Shown: piece after piece, positions 16,972-26,061 of the stretch
Layout: each line of letters starts with the position of its first letter
Numbering within the stretch: the stretch's first letter is position 1
NCBI RefSeq assembly: GCF_051175315.1
Contig: NZ_CP195100.1
Coordinates: 5,580,001-5,644,000 of the forward strand
Direction: 5' to 3'
DNA length: 64,000 nucleotides
Origin: Tundrisphaera sp051175315
GTDB lineage: Bacteria; Planctomycetota; Planctomycetia; Isosphaerales; Isosphaeraceae
Notes under the pieces: generated by a model
Told to the model about the DNA's origin: nothing
Databases searched by the model: none
Seen by the model: the letters and a program-made list of their open reading frames with translations, nothing else
Position numbers and translations under genes: made by a program

Positions 16972-19755
16972 ATGAATCGCTCGACGGTCGCGAACCGGCA
17001 GAATCTCGGGCTGATCGAAGAGAATTACCGGCTCTGGCAGCTCGATCCGACCTCGGTCGACGCGACCTGGCAAGCCTTCTTCGACGGATATGATCTGGGT
17101 CAATCGCGCAGCGGGGCCGAGGGATCGACCCCGGACGACTTCGAGGCGCAGGCCAAGGTCACCCGCCTGACCGATACCTACCGCGAGATCGGCCATTATC
17201 TGGCCGACCTCGACCCGCTCAAGTTGAGCAAGCCCGGCGAGGCCGAGGCCCTGCTCGACCCCGAGACCTTCGGCCTCACCGCCGAGGACCTCGACAAGTC
17301 CTTCCATACGCGCCTGCCGGGTGCGAGCCGCGCGACCCTGCGCGAGATCCTCGCCGCCCTCCGCGAGACCTACTGCCGGACGATCGGCGTCGAGTTCATG
17401 CACATCCGGAACGAGCCGATCCGCGCCTGGCTCCGCGAGCGGATGGAGGCCTCGCGCAATCGGCCCCAGCTCGACATCCGCCAGAAGCGGCGGATCATCC
17501 TCAAGCTGAACGCGGCCGAACTCTTCGAGGAGTTCCTCCACGGCCACTTCGTCGGCGCCAAACGGTTCTCGCTCGAAGGCGGGGAGACGCTGATCCCCCT
17601 GCTCGACGCCCTGATCGAGCGTTCGGCCAGGCATGGCGTCAAGGAAGTGGTCCTGGGCATGCCCCACCGTGGACGCCTCAACGTCCTGGCCAACATCCTC
17701 GACAAGCCGTACGGGATGATCTTCGCCGAGTTCGAGGATAACCTCCCGGAGACCGTCGCCGGCGATGGCGACGTGAAGTATCACCTCGGCTTCTCGGGCG
17801 ACCACATCTCCGCCGATGGCCACTCGATCCACCTGTCGCTGACCCCCAACCCCAGCCACCTCGAAGCCGTCAACCCGGTGGTCGAGGGGCGGATGCGGGC
17901 CAAGCAGAGGCGATTCAAGGACAAGGACCGCAAGCTCGGCGTGCCGATCCTGATCCACGGCGACGCTGCGTTCGCCGGCCAGGGCCTCGTGGCCGAGACG
18001 CTGAACCTGTCCCAGCTCCGCGGCTATCGGACCGGCGGCACGGTCCATGTCGTCGTGAACAACCAGATCGGGTTCACCACCTCGCCCGTCGATAGCCGGT
18101 CCACCCGGTATTGCACCGACGTCGCGAAGATGATCGAGGTGCCGATCTTCCACGTCAACGGCGAGGACCCCGAGGCGGTGGTCTACGTCGCCGAGATGGC
18201 CCTCGACTTCCGCGAGACGTTCGGCCGCGACGTGGTGATCGACCTGGTCTGCTACCGCAAGCATGGCCACAACGAGGTCGACGAGCCGGCCTTCACCCAG
18301 CCGCTCATGTACAGCCGGATCAACGGCCGGCCGACGATCCGCGCCCTGTACACCCAGTCCCTGATCGAGTCCAACGAGATGACGGCGGCCGAGGCCGAGA
18401 CGATCGCCGAGACGTTCAAGGACAAGCTCCAGGCCGTCTACGACGAGGTCCACCATCAGACGCCCAAGCCCCTCCCCTCGACCGGGTTCGGCGGGCCGTG
18501 GAAGGGTCTTCAGCCCAAGTATCGCTTCGAGCCGATCGAGACCGGCGTACCGCACGAGGTCCTGACCCGGATCACGCAGGCCACCACCTCGGTCCCCGAA
18601 ACCTTCCACATCCACCCCAAGATCGGCCGCCAGCTCACCGCCCGGCTCAAGACCTTCGAGAGCGGCGAGGGGATCGACTGGGCGTTCGGCGAGACCTTCG
18701 CGTTCGGCTCGCTGCTGGCCGAGGGGACCCCGGTCCGGCTCAGCGGCCAGGATAGCCGCCGGGGCACGTTCAGCCATCGCCATGCGGTGCTGGTGGACAC
18801 CCAGGATGGCGAGACCCACGTCCCGCTCAACGCCCTCTCCCACAACGGGGCCGAGATCTGCGTCTACGATAGCCTGCTGTCCGAGGCCGCCGTGCTCGGC
18901 TTCGACTACGGCTACTCGCTCGACGAGCCGAACATGCTGATCCTCTGGGAGGCCCAGTTCGGCGACTTCGTCAACGGCGCCCAGGTCATCATCGACCAGT
19001 TCATCAGCTCGGCGGAATCGAAGTGGAACCGGGCCAGCGGCCTGGTCATGCTCCTGCCCCACGGCTACGAGGGCCAGGGCCCCGAGCACTCCAGCGCCCG
19101 CCTGGAGCGGTTCCTCCAGCTCTGCGCCGAGGACAACATCCAGGTGGTCTACCCCACCACCCCGGCGCAATACTTCCACCTGCTCCGCCGCCAGATGAAG
19201 CGGGACTTCCGCAAGCCCCTGATCGTGATGACGCCCAAGAGCCTGCTCCGCCACAAGGCCGCGGTCTCCAGCGTGTCGGAATTCACGGCAGGCAGCTTCC
19301 GCGAGGTCATCGACGACACCGTGTCGCCCGAACGGGTCAAGCGGGTGGTCCTCTGCTCGGGCAAGGTCTACTACGACCTCATGGCCAAGCGAGACGAGTT
19401 CAACAAGTCGCGCGAGGTGGCCATCGTCCGCCTGGAGCAGTTCTATCCCTGGCCGGGCGATGCCCTGAAGGCGGTCGTCGATCGCTACCCGGCCGTCAAG
19501 GAATGGGTGTGGGCCCAGGAGGAGTCGCACAACATGGGCGGCTGGTCGTTCGTGGCCCCGCGCCTCAAGGACCTGACCGGCCACGACTTCGAGTATGTGG
19601 GCCGCGACGCCAGCGCCAGCCCGGCAACCGGCTCGCACACGATCCACGACCGCGAGCAGAAAGAACTGGTGGAAGCCGCCATCGGCGCCGCCATCCCCCA
19701 CCAGGTCAAGGCGCATCCGGCACGCCCGGCCGTCGCCCTCACAAGCAAGGATTGA
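16972..19755 (+). CDS. sucA: 2-oxoglutarate dehydrogenase E1 component
   Basis: Thiamine-diphosphate-dependent decarboxylase of the 2-oxoglutarate dehydrogenase complex, 927 residues as expected. It has the OGDH-specific N-terminus (NLGLIEENYRLWQLDP), EFMHIRN, GMPHRGRLNVLANIL, the FSGDHISADG region, the TPP/Mg site (NNQIGFTTSP, then VFHVNGEDPEAV-like at FHVNGEDPEAVVYV), RKHGHNEVDEPAFTQP, and the C-terminal transketolase-like domain (LLPHGYEGQGPEHSSARLE). It is followed by sucB after 4 bp, so the two are surely co-transcribed. The lipoate ligase precedes it on the same strand. Confidence 0.98.
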   Translation: MNRSTVANRQNLGLIEENYRLWQLDPTSVDATWQAFFDGYDLGQSRSGAEGSTPDDFEAQAKVTRLTDTYREIGHYLADLDPLKLSKPGEAEALLDPETFGLTAEDLDKSFHTRLPGASRATLREILAALRETYCRTIGVEFMHIRNEPIRAWLRERMEASRNRPQLDIRQKRRIILKLNAAELFEEFLHGHFVGAKRFSLEGGETLIPLLDALIERSARHGVKEVVLGMPHRGRLNVLANILDKPYGMIFAEFEDNLPETVAGDGDVKYHLGFSGDHISADGHSIHLSLTPNPSHLEAVNPVVEGRMRAKQRRFKDKDRKLGVPILIHGDAAFAGQGLVAETLNLSQLRGYRTGGTVHVVVNNQIGFTTSPVDSRSTRYCTDVAKMIEVPIFHVNGEDPEAVVYVAEMALDFRETFGRDVVIDLVCYRKHGHNEVDEPAFTQPLMYSRINGRPTIRALYTQSLIESNEMTAAEAETIAETFKDKLQAVYDEVHHQTPKPLPSTGFGGPWKGLQPKYRFEPIETGVPHEVLTRITQATTSVPETFHIHPKIGRQLTARLKTFESGEGIDWAFGETFAFGSLLAEGTPVRLSGQDSRRGTFSHRHAVLVDTQDGETHVPLNALSHNGAEICVYDSLLSEAAVLGFDYGYSLDEPNMLILWEAQFGDFVNGAQVIIDQFISSAESKWNRASGLVMLLPHGYEGQGPEHSSARLERFLQLCAEDNIQVVYPTTPAQYFHLLRRQMKRDFRKPLIVMTPKSLLRHKAAVSSVSEFTAGSFREVIDDTVSPERVKRVVLCSGKVYYDLMAKRDEFNKSREVAIVRLEQFYPWPGDALKAVVDRYPAVKEWVWAQEESHNMGGWSFVAPRLKDLTGHDFEYVGRDASASPATGSHTIHDREQKELVEAAIGAAIPHQVKAHPARPAVALTSKD

Positions 19756-19759
19756 TCCG

Positions 19760-21031
19760 ATGGCCGCCATCCCGATCAAGGTCCCGTCCGTCGGCGAATC
19801 GATCTCCGAAGGGATCCTGGCACGTTGGCTGAAGTCCGACGGCTCGATGGTCAAGGCCAACGAGCCGCTGTTCGAGCTGGAATCCGACAAGGCCAGCCAG
19901 GTGGTCAATTCCCCGTCGGCCGGGACGCTCAAGATCGAGGTCCAGGAAAACGAGACCGTGGCCATCGGTGCCGTGATCGGCTCGCTCGATCCCAACGGCA
20001 CCCCCTCGGCATCGGCACCCGCCGCCGCCCCGGCGAAGGCGGCCGAGCCGGCCCGCGCGGCGGTCGCCCAGGCCCCGGCCCCGGCCGTGCCCGCGACCAA
20101 TGAAGCCCGGCCCGTCGACTCCACCGTGACCGGCGGAGGGGCGGATGCCCTGGCCCCGTCGGTTCGGCGCCTCGTTGCCGAAAACAACCTCGACCCGTCT
20201 CAGGTCGAAGGGACCGGCCGCGGCGGCCGGATCACCAAGGGCGACGTCCTCGCCCACATGGAGACGCTGCCGGCGAAGCCCGCCCCCGCCCCCGCCGCCC
20301 CGGCCCCGTCCCCTTCGCCGGTCCCGGCGGCCGGGCGTGAGACCCGGAAGCGGATGAGCGGCCTGCGGCAGAAGATCGCCCAAAGGCTGGTCGAGGCGCA
20401 GCACACCGCCGCGATCCTGACGACCTTCAACGAGGCCGACATGACCAAGGTCATGGAGCTTCGGGCGAAGTACAAGGACAGCTTCAAGGCCAAGCACGGC
20501 GTCGCCCTGGGGTTCTCGTCGTTCTTCATCAAGGCGACGATCGAGGCCCTCAAGACGTTCCCCGGCGTGAACGGCCGGATCGACGGCGCGGACATCGTCT
20601 ACAACAACGTCTACGACATCGGCGTCGCCGTCAGCACCGAGCGCGGGCTGATGGTCCCGGTGATCCGGGACGCTGACAAGCTGAGCTTCGCCGCGATCGA
20701 GAAGGCGATCGGCCAGTATGCCGCCAAGGCCCGCGAGGGGACCATCGCCGTGTCCGACCTCCAGGGGGGGACGTTCACGATCACCAACGGCGGGGTGTTC
20801 GGCTCGCTGCTCTCGACCCCCATCCTGAACCCGCCCCAGAGCGGCATCCTGGGGATGCACTCGATCCAGAAGCGTCCGGTCGTGGTCGACGACCAGATCG
20901 TGATCCGCCCGATGATGTACCTGGCCCTCTCCTACGACCATCGCATCGTCGATGGTCGCGAGGCGGTCAGCTTCCTGGTCAAGATCAAGGATTGCATCGA
21001 GAGCCCCGAGCGATTGATGCTCGAACTCTGA
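19760..21031 (+). CDS. sucB: Dihydrolipoyllysine-residue succinyltransferase (E2)
   Basis: Core E2 of the 2-oxoglutarate dehydrogenase complex, 423 residues. It has one N-terminal lipoyl domain with the lipoylated lysine K44 in ELESDKASQVV, an Ala/Pro-rich linker, the peripheral subunit-binding domain (PSVRRLVAENNLDPSQVEG, about 132-168), a second linker and the catalytic domain. The latter carries RKRMSGLRQKIAQRLVEAQ and the active-site motif YDHRIVDGREAV (H394, D398). The specificity segment GVALGFSSFFIKA and its tight linkage with sucA make succinyl transfer the natural reading. A 97-bp gap containing a promoter-like box and a nested hairpin separates it from lpdA. Confidence 0.97.
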   Translation: MAAIPIKVPSVGESISEGILARWLKSDGSMVKANEPLFELESDKASQVVNSPSAGTLKIEVQENETVAIGAVIGSLDPNGTPSASAPAAAPAKAAEPARAAVAQAPAPAVPATNEARPVDSTVTGGGADALAPSVRRLVAENNLDPSQVEGTGRGGRITKGDVLAHMETLPAKPAPAPAAPAPSPSPVPAAGRETRKRMSGLRQKIAQRLVEAQHTAAILTTFNEADMTKVMELRAKYKDSFKAKHGVALGFSSFFIKATIEALKTFPGVNGRIDGADIVYNNVYDIGVAVSTERGLMVPVIRDADKLSFAAIEKAIGQYAAKAREGTIAVSDLQGGTFTITNGGVFGSLLSTPILNPPQSGILGMHSIQKRPVVVDDQIVIRPMMYLALSYDHRIVDGREAVSFLVKIKDCIESPERLMLEL

Positions 21032-21052
21032 GCCATCCGGCAACCGGACCTC

Positions 21053-21058
21053 TATAAT
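21053..21058 (+). promoter_or_regulatory. Consensus -10 box before lpdA
   Basis: A perfect TATAAT at 21053-21058 in otherwise GC-rich DNA. The -35 region (CTGAGC at 21028-21033, 19-bp spacer) is weak. A transcript from here would begin inside the left arm of the hairpin at 21059-21115. It would give lpdA its own promoter besides read-through from sucAB. Confidence 0.5.
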
Positions 21059-21115
21059 GGACGCGGCGGCCCCGGCCCTGGCTTCGATCGCGAAGCCGAC
21101 CGGGTCGCCGCGTCC
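21059..21115 (+). promoter_or_regulatory. Nested hairpin in the lpdA leader
   Basis: Three nested stems fill the leader. GGACGCGGCG (21059-21068) pairs with CGCCGCGTCC (21106-21115), CCCGG (21071-21075) with CCGGG (21100-21104), and GGCTTCG (21080-21086) with CGAAGCC (21091-21097) around ATCG. It ends 18 nt before the AAGGAG ribosome site of lpdA. It could be a terminator for sucAB, an mRNA stabiliser or a regulatory leader. Confidence 0.55.
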
Positions 21116-21145
21116 GGCATATCCTCAATGTCGAAGGAGCCTCTG

Positions 21146-22588
21146 GTGGCGGAGCGTTACGACCTGGTGGTGATCGGCGCGGGTCCCGGGGGCTATGTCG
21201 CCGCCATCCGCGCGGCCCAGCTCGGCATGAAGGTGGCGTGCGTCGAGAAGCGGGCGACCCTCGGCGGCGTCTGCCTGAACATCGGCTGCATCCCGAGCAA
21301 GGCCCTGCTCGACTCCAGCGAGTTGTTCTACCTGGCCAAGAAGCGGTTCGGCAAGCACGGGATCAAGGTCGGGGAGATCGGCCTCGATCTCCCGGCGATG
21401 CTCGCCCGCAAGGATCAGGTGGTTAAGGAACTGACCGACGGCGTCCGCTTCCTGTTCCGCAAGAACAACATCACGACGGTCCACGGCTCGGCCCGGATCG
21501 CCTCGCCGACCTCGGTCGTCGTCGCGGGCGAGGATGGCCAGGAGACGACCCTCGACGCCGGCCACATCCTCATCGCCACCGGCAGCGCCCCGGTCGAGTT
21601 GCCGTTCCTCAAGTTCGACGGGACGACCGTCGTCAGCTCGACCGAGGCCCTGAGCTTCTCGAAGGTGCCCGATCAGCTGGTCGTGGTCGGCGGCGGCTAC
21701 ATCGGCCTGGAACTGGGCTCGGTCTGGCTCCGCCTGGGGGCCAAGGTCACCGTCATCGAGTTCCTGGACCGGATCACCCCCCTGGCCGACCTCGAGATCG
21801 GCGGGCTGCTCCACAAGTCTCTGGCCAAGCTCGGCATGGAGTTCCAGCTCTCCACCAAGGTGACCGGCGCCAAGGTCGAAAAGGGCCGGGCCCTGGTCTC
21901 GGCCGAGACCAATAAGGACGGCCAGAAACTCACCTTCGACGCCGAGAAAGTGCTGGTCGCCGTGGGTCGTCGCGCCTACACCGACGGCCTGGGACTCGAC
22001 GCGGTGGGCGTCAAGTACGATGCCCGGACCGGGAAGGTCGCCGTCGATCCCCACTTCCGCACCAACGTCCCCTCGATCTCGGCGATCGGCGACGTGATCG
22101 ACGGCCCCATGCTCGCCCACAAGGCGGAGGATGAGGGGACCGCGTTCGCGGAGATCCTGGCCGGCAAGGCGGGCCACGTCAATTACGACACGATCCCCGG
22201 GGTCATCTACACCTGGCCCGAGATGGCCAGCGTGGGGATCACCGAGGAACAGGCCAAGGACAAGGGCCTGGACTACAAGGTCGGCAAATTCCCGTTCGTC
22301 GCCAACGGCCGGGCCAAGGCGATGGACGAGCCCGAGGGGCTGGTCAAGATCCTGGCCGACGCCAAGACGGACCGCGTCCTGGGCGTGCACATCATCGGCC
22401 CAAGGGCCTCGGACATGATCGCCGAGGCGGTCGCGATCCTCGAATTCTCGGGAAGCGCCGAGGATATCGCCCGGATCTGCCACGCCCACCCCACCCTGTC
22501 CGAGGCGTTCCGCGAGGCCGCCCTCGACGTGGACGGCCGCGCCATCCATTCGGCCCCCCGCGTTTCCCGGGCGGTGGCCGCTCGCTGA
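21146..22588 (+). CDS. lpdA: Dihydrolipoyl dehydrogenase (E3), sucAB-linked
   Basis: FAD-dependent E3 that reoxidises dihydrolipoyl groups with NAD+. About 480 residues. It has the FAD dinucleotide fold VVIGAGPGGYVAAIRAA, the redox-active disulfide GGVCLNIGCIPSKALL (C43 and C48 from the GTG start), the NAD-binding VVGGGYIGLELGSV, the second FAD motif ISAIGDVIDGPMLAHKA and the catalytic HAHPTLSEAFREA. I favour the GTG at 21146 because AAGGAG lies 6 nt before it; an ATG at 21128 in the same frame would put that site inside the gene. Its position after sucAB suggests it serves the 2-oxoglutarate complex. A second lpd accompanies the pyruvate dehydrogenase genes. Confidence 0.96.
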   Translation: MAERYDLVVIGAGPGGYVAAIRAAQLGMKVACVEKRATLGGVCLNIGCIPSKALLDSSELFYLAKKRFGKHGIKVGEIGLDLPAMLARKDQVVKELTDGVRFLFRKNNITTVHGSARIASPTSVVVAGEDGQETTLDAGHILIATGSAPVELPFLKFDGTTVVSSTEALSFSKVPDQLVVVGGGYIGLELGSVWLRLGAKVTVIEFLDRITPLADLEIGGLLHKSLAKLGMEFQLSTKVTGAKVEKGRALVSAETNKDGQKLTFDAEKVLVAVGRRAYTDGLGLDAVGVKYDARTGKVAVDPHFRTNVPSISAIGDVIDGPMLAHKAEDEGTAFAEILAGKAGHVNYDTIPGVIYTWPEMASVGITEEQAKDKGLDYKVGKFPFVANGRAKAMDEPEGLVKILADAKTDRVLGVHIIGPRASDMIAEAVAILEFSGSAEDIARICHAHPTLSEAFREAALDVDGRAIHSAPRVSRAVAAR

Positions 22589-22606
22589 ATCTCGCAGGAG
22601 GACGAC

Positions 22607-23224
22607 ATGACGGCCATGCTTATCTGCGATCCCGACCTCATCGAACGACTCAAGGCCGAGCGGCAACGCCTCGGCCTCGATAAGCGGGACGAGATCTGGG
22701 ATGGAGACTACGTCATGTCGCCCTTGCCCAACGTCGACCACCAGTGGATCGTGACGGAACTTGCGGCGATCTTCCGGACCATCTGCCGCTCCCGGGGGAA
22801 TGGACGGTCCTTCGCAGGTCTGAATGTCAGCGATCGCGGCGAGGGCTGGACTCAGAATTATCGCGAGCCGGACGTGGCGGTTTATCTGGATGGTAACTCG
22901 GCGAAGGATTGGGGGACGCACTGGGAAGGCGGCCCCGATTTTGCCGTCGAGGTCCTCAGCCCGGGCGACCCGGCCCGTCGCAAACGTGATTTCTATGCCA
23001 AGGTCAACGTTCGCGAATTCATGATCGTCGACCGCTCCCCCTGGTCTCTGGAATTGTACCGGGCAAACGCTGGCCGCCTCGACCTCGTCGGCAAGGCGAC
23101 GGTCGATGGCGCGGAGGTCTTGGCGAGCGAGGTCCTGCCCCTGACCTTCCGTTTGATCCCGGGCCAGGAACGCCCTCGGATCGAAGTCGCGCGGACCGAC
23201 GAAGGCGAGACGTGGGCCATCTGA
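22607..23224 (+). CDS. Uma2 family endonuclease-like protein
   Basis: A 205-residue protein of the Uma2 (DUF820) family, which has a restriction-endonuclease PD-(D/E)xK fold. The catalytic core is visible: REPDVAVYL gives the first aspartate, DFAVEVLSPGD gives E-x-V after a strand, and the following RRKRDFYAKVNVREFMIVD supplies the lysine and tyrosine. AGGAGG (22596-22601) lies 5 nt before the ATG. It begins 18 bp after lpdA, so it may be co-transcribed with it. Planctomycetes, cyanobacteria and Chloroflexi often carry many copies; nuclease activity and a role are unproven. Confidence 0.88.
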   Translation: MTAMLICDPDLIERLKAERQRLGLDKRDEIWDGDYVMSPLPNVDHQWIVTELAAIFRTICRSRGNGRSFAGLNVSDRGEGWTQNYREPDVAVYLDGNSAKDWGTHWEGGPDFAVEVLSPGDPARRKRDFYAKVNVREFMIVDRSPWSLELYRANAGRLDLVGKATVDGAEVLASEVLPLTFRLIPGQERPRIEVARTDEGETWAI

Positions 23225-23261
23225 CACCTTCCGCAGGCCCGAATAGCTGGGGACCGTTCTC

Positions 23262-24563
23262 TTGACACGCATCCTGACCACCGCGAGCCTCGACGGGCAG
23301 GCAGAACCCATCTCCCCCTCTGATCTCCTGGCGCGTTATGTGGCCGTCCGGGGCCAGACCGACCGCCTCTGCGAGCCGCTGGAGCCCGAGGACTTCGTCG
23401 TCCAGTCGATGCCGGATGCCAGCCCGGTCAAGTGGCACCTGGCGCATACCTCCTGGTTCTTCGAGACCTTCGTCCTGGCCTCGGCCCTGCCCGATTACCA
23501 GACGATCGACCCGCGATACAACTTCCTGTTCAATTCCTATTACAACGCGATCGGCGAGCGGATCGCCCGCGATCGCCGCGGCCTGCTGTCTCGCCCCACG
23601 ATCGGCGAGGTGGAGCGTTATCGCCGGGGCGTCGACGACCGGATGGGGGAATGGCTCGGGGCCGCGGACGGGGATACGCTCGAACGGCTGGCCCCTTTGA
23701 TCGTCCTCGGGTTGCATCACGAGCAGCAGCATCAGGAACTGATCGTCACCGACCTCAAGCATGCCTTCGCCAGCAACCCGCTTCGACCAGCCTACCTGGA
23801 CCGGCAGCCCGATTCGACGTCATCACCCGGGCCAGTCGACTGGGTCGAGTTCGAGGCGGGGTTGAACGTGGTGGGATTCGAGGGCTCGGGGTTCGCGTTC
23901 GACAACGAGTCGCCCCGGCACAAGGCATACCTCGAGGCCTTCGCGCTGGCCAGCCGACCCGCGACCAACGGCGAGTTCATGGCCTTCCTGGACGACGGCG
24001 GTTACGACCGGCCGGAGTTCTGGCTCTCCGACGGCTGGGCCGCCCGCAAAACACGCGGCTGGTCGGCGCCCCTTTACTGGGTGCAGCACGATGGAGCGTG
24101 GTCGACCATGACCCTCGCCGGCCTGCGCCCGGTGGTCGCCTCCGAGCCGGTGACGCATCTGAGCTATTACGAGGCCGACGCGTTTGCCCGCTGGTCGGGC
24201 GCCCGGCTGCCGACCGAGGCGGAGTGGGAGGTTGCCGCGTCCCGGTCGCCCATCGAGGGGAACTTCCTCGAAAGCGGCCGGTATCACCCCGCACCCTCGC
24301 CAACCCGGGACGCCGGCCTCGTCCAGATGTATGGTGACGTCTGGGAATGGTCCCAGAGTCCCTACACGCCCTATCCCGGTTATCGGCCGGCGAGCGGGGC
24401 GCTGGGCGAATACAACGGGAAGTTCATGTGCAACACGATCGTCCTCAGGGGCGGGTCGTGCGCCACGCCGAGGTCCCACATCCGGCCGACCTATCGCAAC
24501 TTCTTCGGGCCCGAAGCCCGCTGGCAATTCAGCGGCGTGCGACTGGCCAGGGACCTGCAATGA
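23262..24563 (+). CDS. egtB: Ergothioneine biosynthesis protein EgtB
   Basis: Non-heme iron sulfoxide synthase that joins hercynine to a cysteine-containing thiol with O2. The 433-residue length fits. The N-terminal DinB-like domain holds the iron ligands in WHLAHTSWFFETF and LHHEQQHQELI. The C-terminal formylglycine-generating-enzyme-like domain has THLSYYEADAFARWSGARLPTEAEWE-type sequence, MYGDVWEWSQSPYTPYPGY and RGGSCATPRSHIRPTYRNFF. The start is TTG at 23262, giving the family's usual length. The methyltransferase partner EgtD is absent from the window. The gene converges on lpd with a strong hairpin between. Confidence 0.93.
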   Translation: MTRILTTASLDGQAEPISPSDLLARYVAVRGQTDRLCEPLEPEDFVVQSMPDASPVKWHLAHTSWFFETFVLASALPDYQTIDPRYNFLFNSYYNAIGERIARDRRGLLSRPTIGEVERYRRGVDDRMGEWLGAADGDTLERLAPLIVLGLHHEQQHQELIVTDLKHAFASNPLRPAYLDRQPDSTSSPGPVDWVEFEAGLNVVGFEGSGFAFDNESPRHKAYLEAFALASRPATNGEFMAFLDDGGYDRPEFWLSDGWAARKTRGWSAPLYWVQHDGAWSTMTLAGLRPVVASEPVTHLSYYEADAFARWSGARLPTEAEWEVAASRSPIEGNFLESGRYHPAPSPTRDAGLVQMYGDVWEWSQSPYTPYPGYRPASGALGEYNGKFMCNTIVLRGGSCATPRSHIRPTYRNFFGPEARWQFSGVRLARDLQ

Positions 24564-24579
24564 GGTAAATCGGGCCGAA

Positions 24580-24606
24580 CCGGCCTCGACTTGCGGTCGA
24601 GGCCGG
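24580..24606. terminator. Convergent terminator hairpin between egtB and lpd
   Basis: CCGGCCTCGAC (24580-24590) pairs perfectly with GTCGAGGCCGG (24596-24606) around TTGCG, an 11-bp stem lying 16 bp after egtB and 14 bp before the lpd stop. It is well placed as a bidirectional terminator. Confidence 0.7.
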
Positions 24607-24620
24607 ACGGCGATCTGAGA

Positions 24621-26006
24621 TCAGATGTGGACAGATTCGCCCAGGGCCTGCCCGGCCGCTTCCATGACGGCCTCGGAGAAGGTCGGGTGCGGGTGCATGG
24701 CGTGGATGATTTCTTCTTCGGTCGCTTCGAGCTTCTTGGCCATGACCAACTCGGCGATCAGCTCGGTGGCCTGCGAGCCGACGAGGTGGGCGCCGAGTAG
24801 TTCGCCGTGCTTGGCGTCGAAGATCAGCTTGACGAACCCTTCGGTCTCGTCGGCCGCCTGGGCCCGCCCGCTGGCGACGAACGGGAACTTGCCGACGCGG
24901 ATCTCGTGGCCGGCCTCGCGGGCCGCCTTCTCGGTCAGCCCGACGCTGGCCACGCCGGGGTCGGTGTAGGTGCAGCCGGGGACGTTGGAGTAGTCGACCT
25001 CGCGGTGGGCCTTGCCGCAAAGGGTCTCGATGCAGGCGATCGCCTCGTGATGTGCCACGTGGGCGAGCCAGGGCGGCCCGATCACGTCGCCCACGGCGTA
25101 GACGCCCGGGACGCTGGTCTTGTAGCCGTTCTTGGGATCGGCCTTGATGTGGCCCTTGACCAGCTCGACATTGAGGCTGTCGGCGAAGACGCCCTCGACG
25201 TTGCCCAGCACGCCGATCGAGACCAGCAAGACGTCGGCCTCCAGCGTCTGCGGGCCCTTGGGTGTCTCGACCTCGACCTTGACGCCGTTGCCCGTCTTCG
25301 TGACCTTGCCGGTCTTCGAGCCGGTGAGGATCGTGATCCCGCGCTTGGTCAAGCTCCGCTGCAACGCCGCGGACGATTCCTCGTCCTCCCCGGGCAGGAT
25401 CCGGTCGAGCAGCTCGATCACCGTGACCTTGGTGCCGATCGCGTTGTAGAAGTAGCCGAATTCCAGGCCGATCGGGCCGCCGCCGATGATGATCATCGAC
25501 TTCGGCTGGGCGGGCAGGGACATCGCTTCTTTGTAGGAGATGATCGTCTTGCCGTCGAACTCGGCGCCCGGCAGGGGCCGGGGGCGGACGCCGGTGGCGA
25601 CCACGATCGACTCGGCCGTGACCTTCTCATCCCCCATCTGGACCGTGTGGGGGGCGACGATCTTGGCGGTCCCGAACTTCGAGGCCACCTTGTACTTCTT
25701 GAAGAGTTGCTCGATCCCCTTGTTCAGGTTCCCGGCGACCGAACGGCTCCGGGCGATCATCTGGCCGAAGTCCCAGCCGGGGGTGCCGGTGAATCCGAAC
25801 GCCTTGCCATGGCGTGAGATCAACTCGACGAGGTGGGCGTTGGTCAGCAGGGCCTTGGTGGGGATGCAGCCCCAGTTCAGGCAGATGCCGCCAAGCTTGT
25901 CGCGTTCCACGCAGAGGGTACGCTTGCCGAGTTGTGCCGCGCGGATCGCCGCGGCGTAGCCCGCGGGCCCGCCGCCAATCACGACGAGATCGAAATCGTA
26001 AGCCAT
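24621..26006 (-). CDS. lpd: Dihydrolipoyl dehydrogenase (E3), pyruvate dehydrogenase-linked
   Basis: Second E3 of the window, 461 residues. It has the FAD fold VVIGGGPAGYAAAIRAAQ, the disulfide GGICLNWGCIPTKALL (C42, C47), the NAD-binding IIIGGGPIGLEFGYFY, YAVGDVIGPPWLAHVA and the catalytic HPHPTFSEAVMEA. AAGGG lies 5 nt before the ATG. It is the last gene of pdhA-pdhB-pdhC-lpd, 94 bp after pdhC with a short hairpin in the gap. It differs clearly from the sucAB-linked copy (for example NWGC against NIGC), so the two look like old paralogues rather than a recent duplication. Confidence 0.96.
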   Translation of the reverse strand: MAYDFDLVVIGGGPAGYAAAIRAAQLGKRTLCVERDKLGGICLNWGCIPTKALLTNAHLVELISRHGKAFGFTGTPGWDFGQMIARSRSVAGNLNKGIEQLFKKYKVASKFGTAKIVAPHTVQMGDEKVTAESIVVATGVRPRPLPGAEFDGKTIISYKEAMSLPAQPKSMIIIGGGPIGLEFGYFYNAIGTKVTVIELLDRILPGEDEESSAALQRSLTKRGITILTGSKTGKVTKTGNGVKVEVETPKGPQTLEADVLLVSIGVLGNVEGVFADSLNVELVKGHIKADPKNGYKTSVPGVYAVGDVIGPPWLAHVAHHEAIACIETLCGKAHREVDYSNVPGCTYTDPGVASVGLTEKAAREAGHEIRVGKFPFVASGRAQAADETEGFVKLIFDAKHGELLGAHLVGSQATELIAELVMAKKLEATEEEIIHAMHPHPTFSEAVMEAAGQALGESVHI

Positions 26007-26061
26007 GGGTTCCCTTCGAGGATCGATCGGGCGGACAACCCGCCGGGCTCCGGGCGGTGAC

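Noticed and set aside
16801..20187. A 1,128-codon open frame on the - strand opposite sucA and the start of sucB
   Set aside because: Composition (Asp/Arg/Gly/Val/Leu-rich, repetitive) is that of a GC-bias shadow, and sucA/sucB on the other strand are certain genes.
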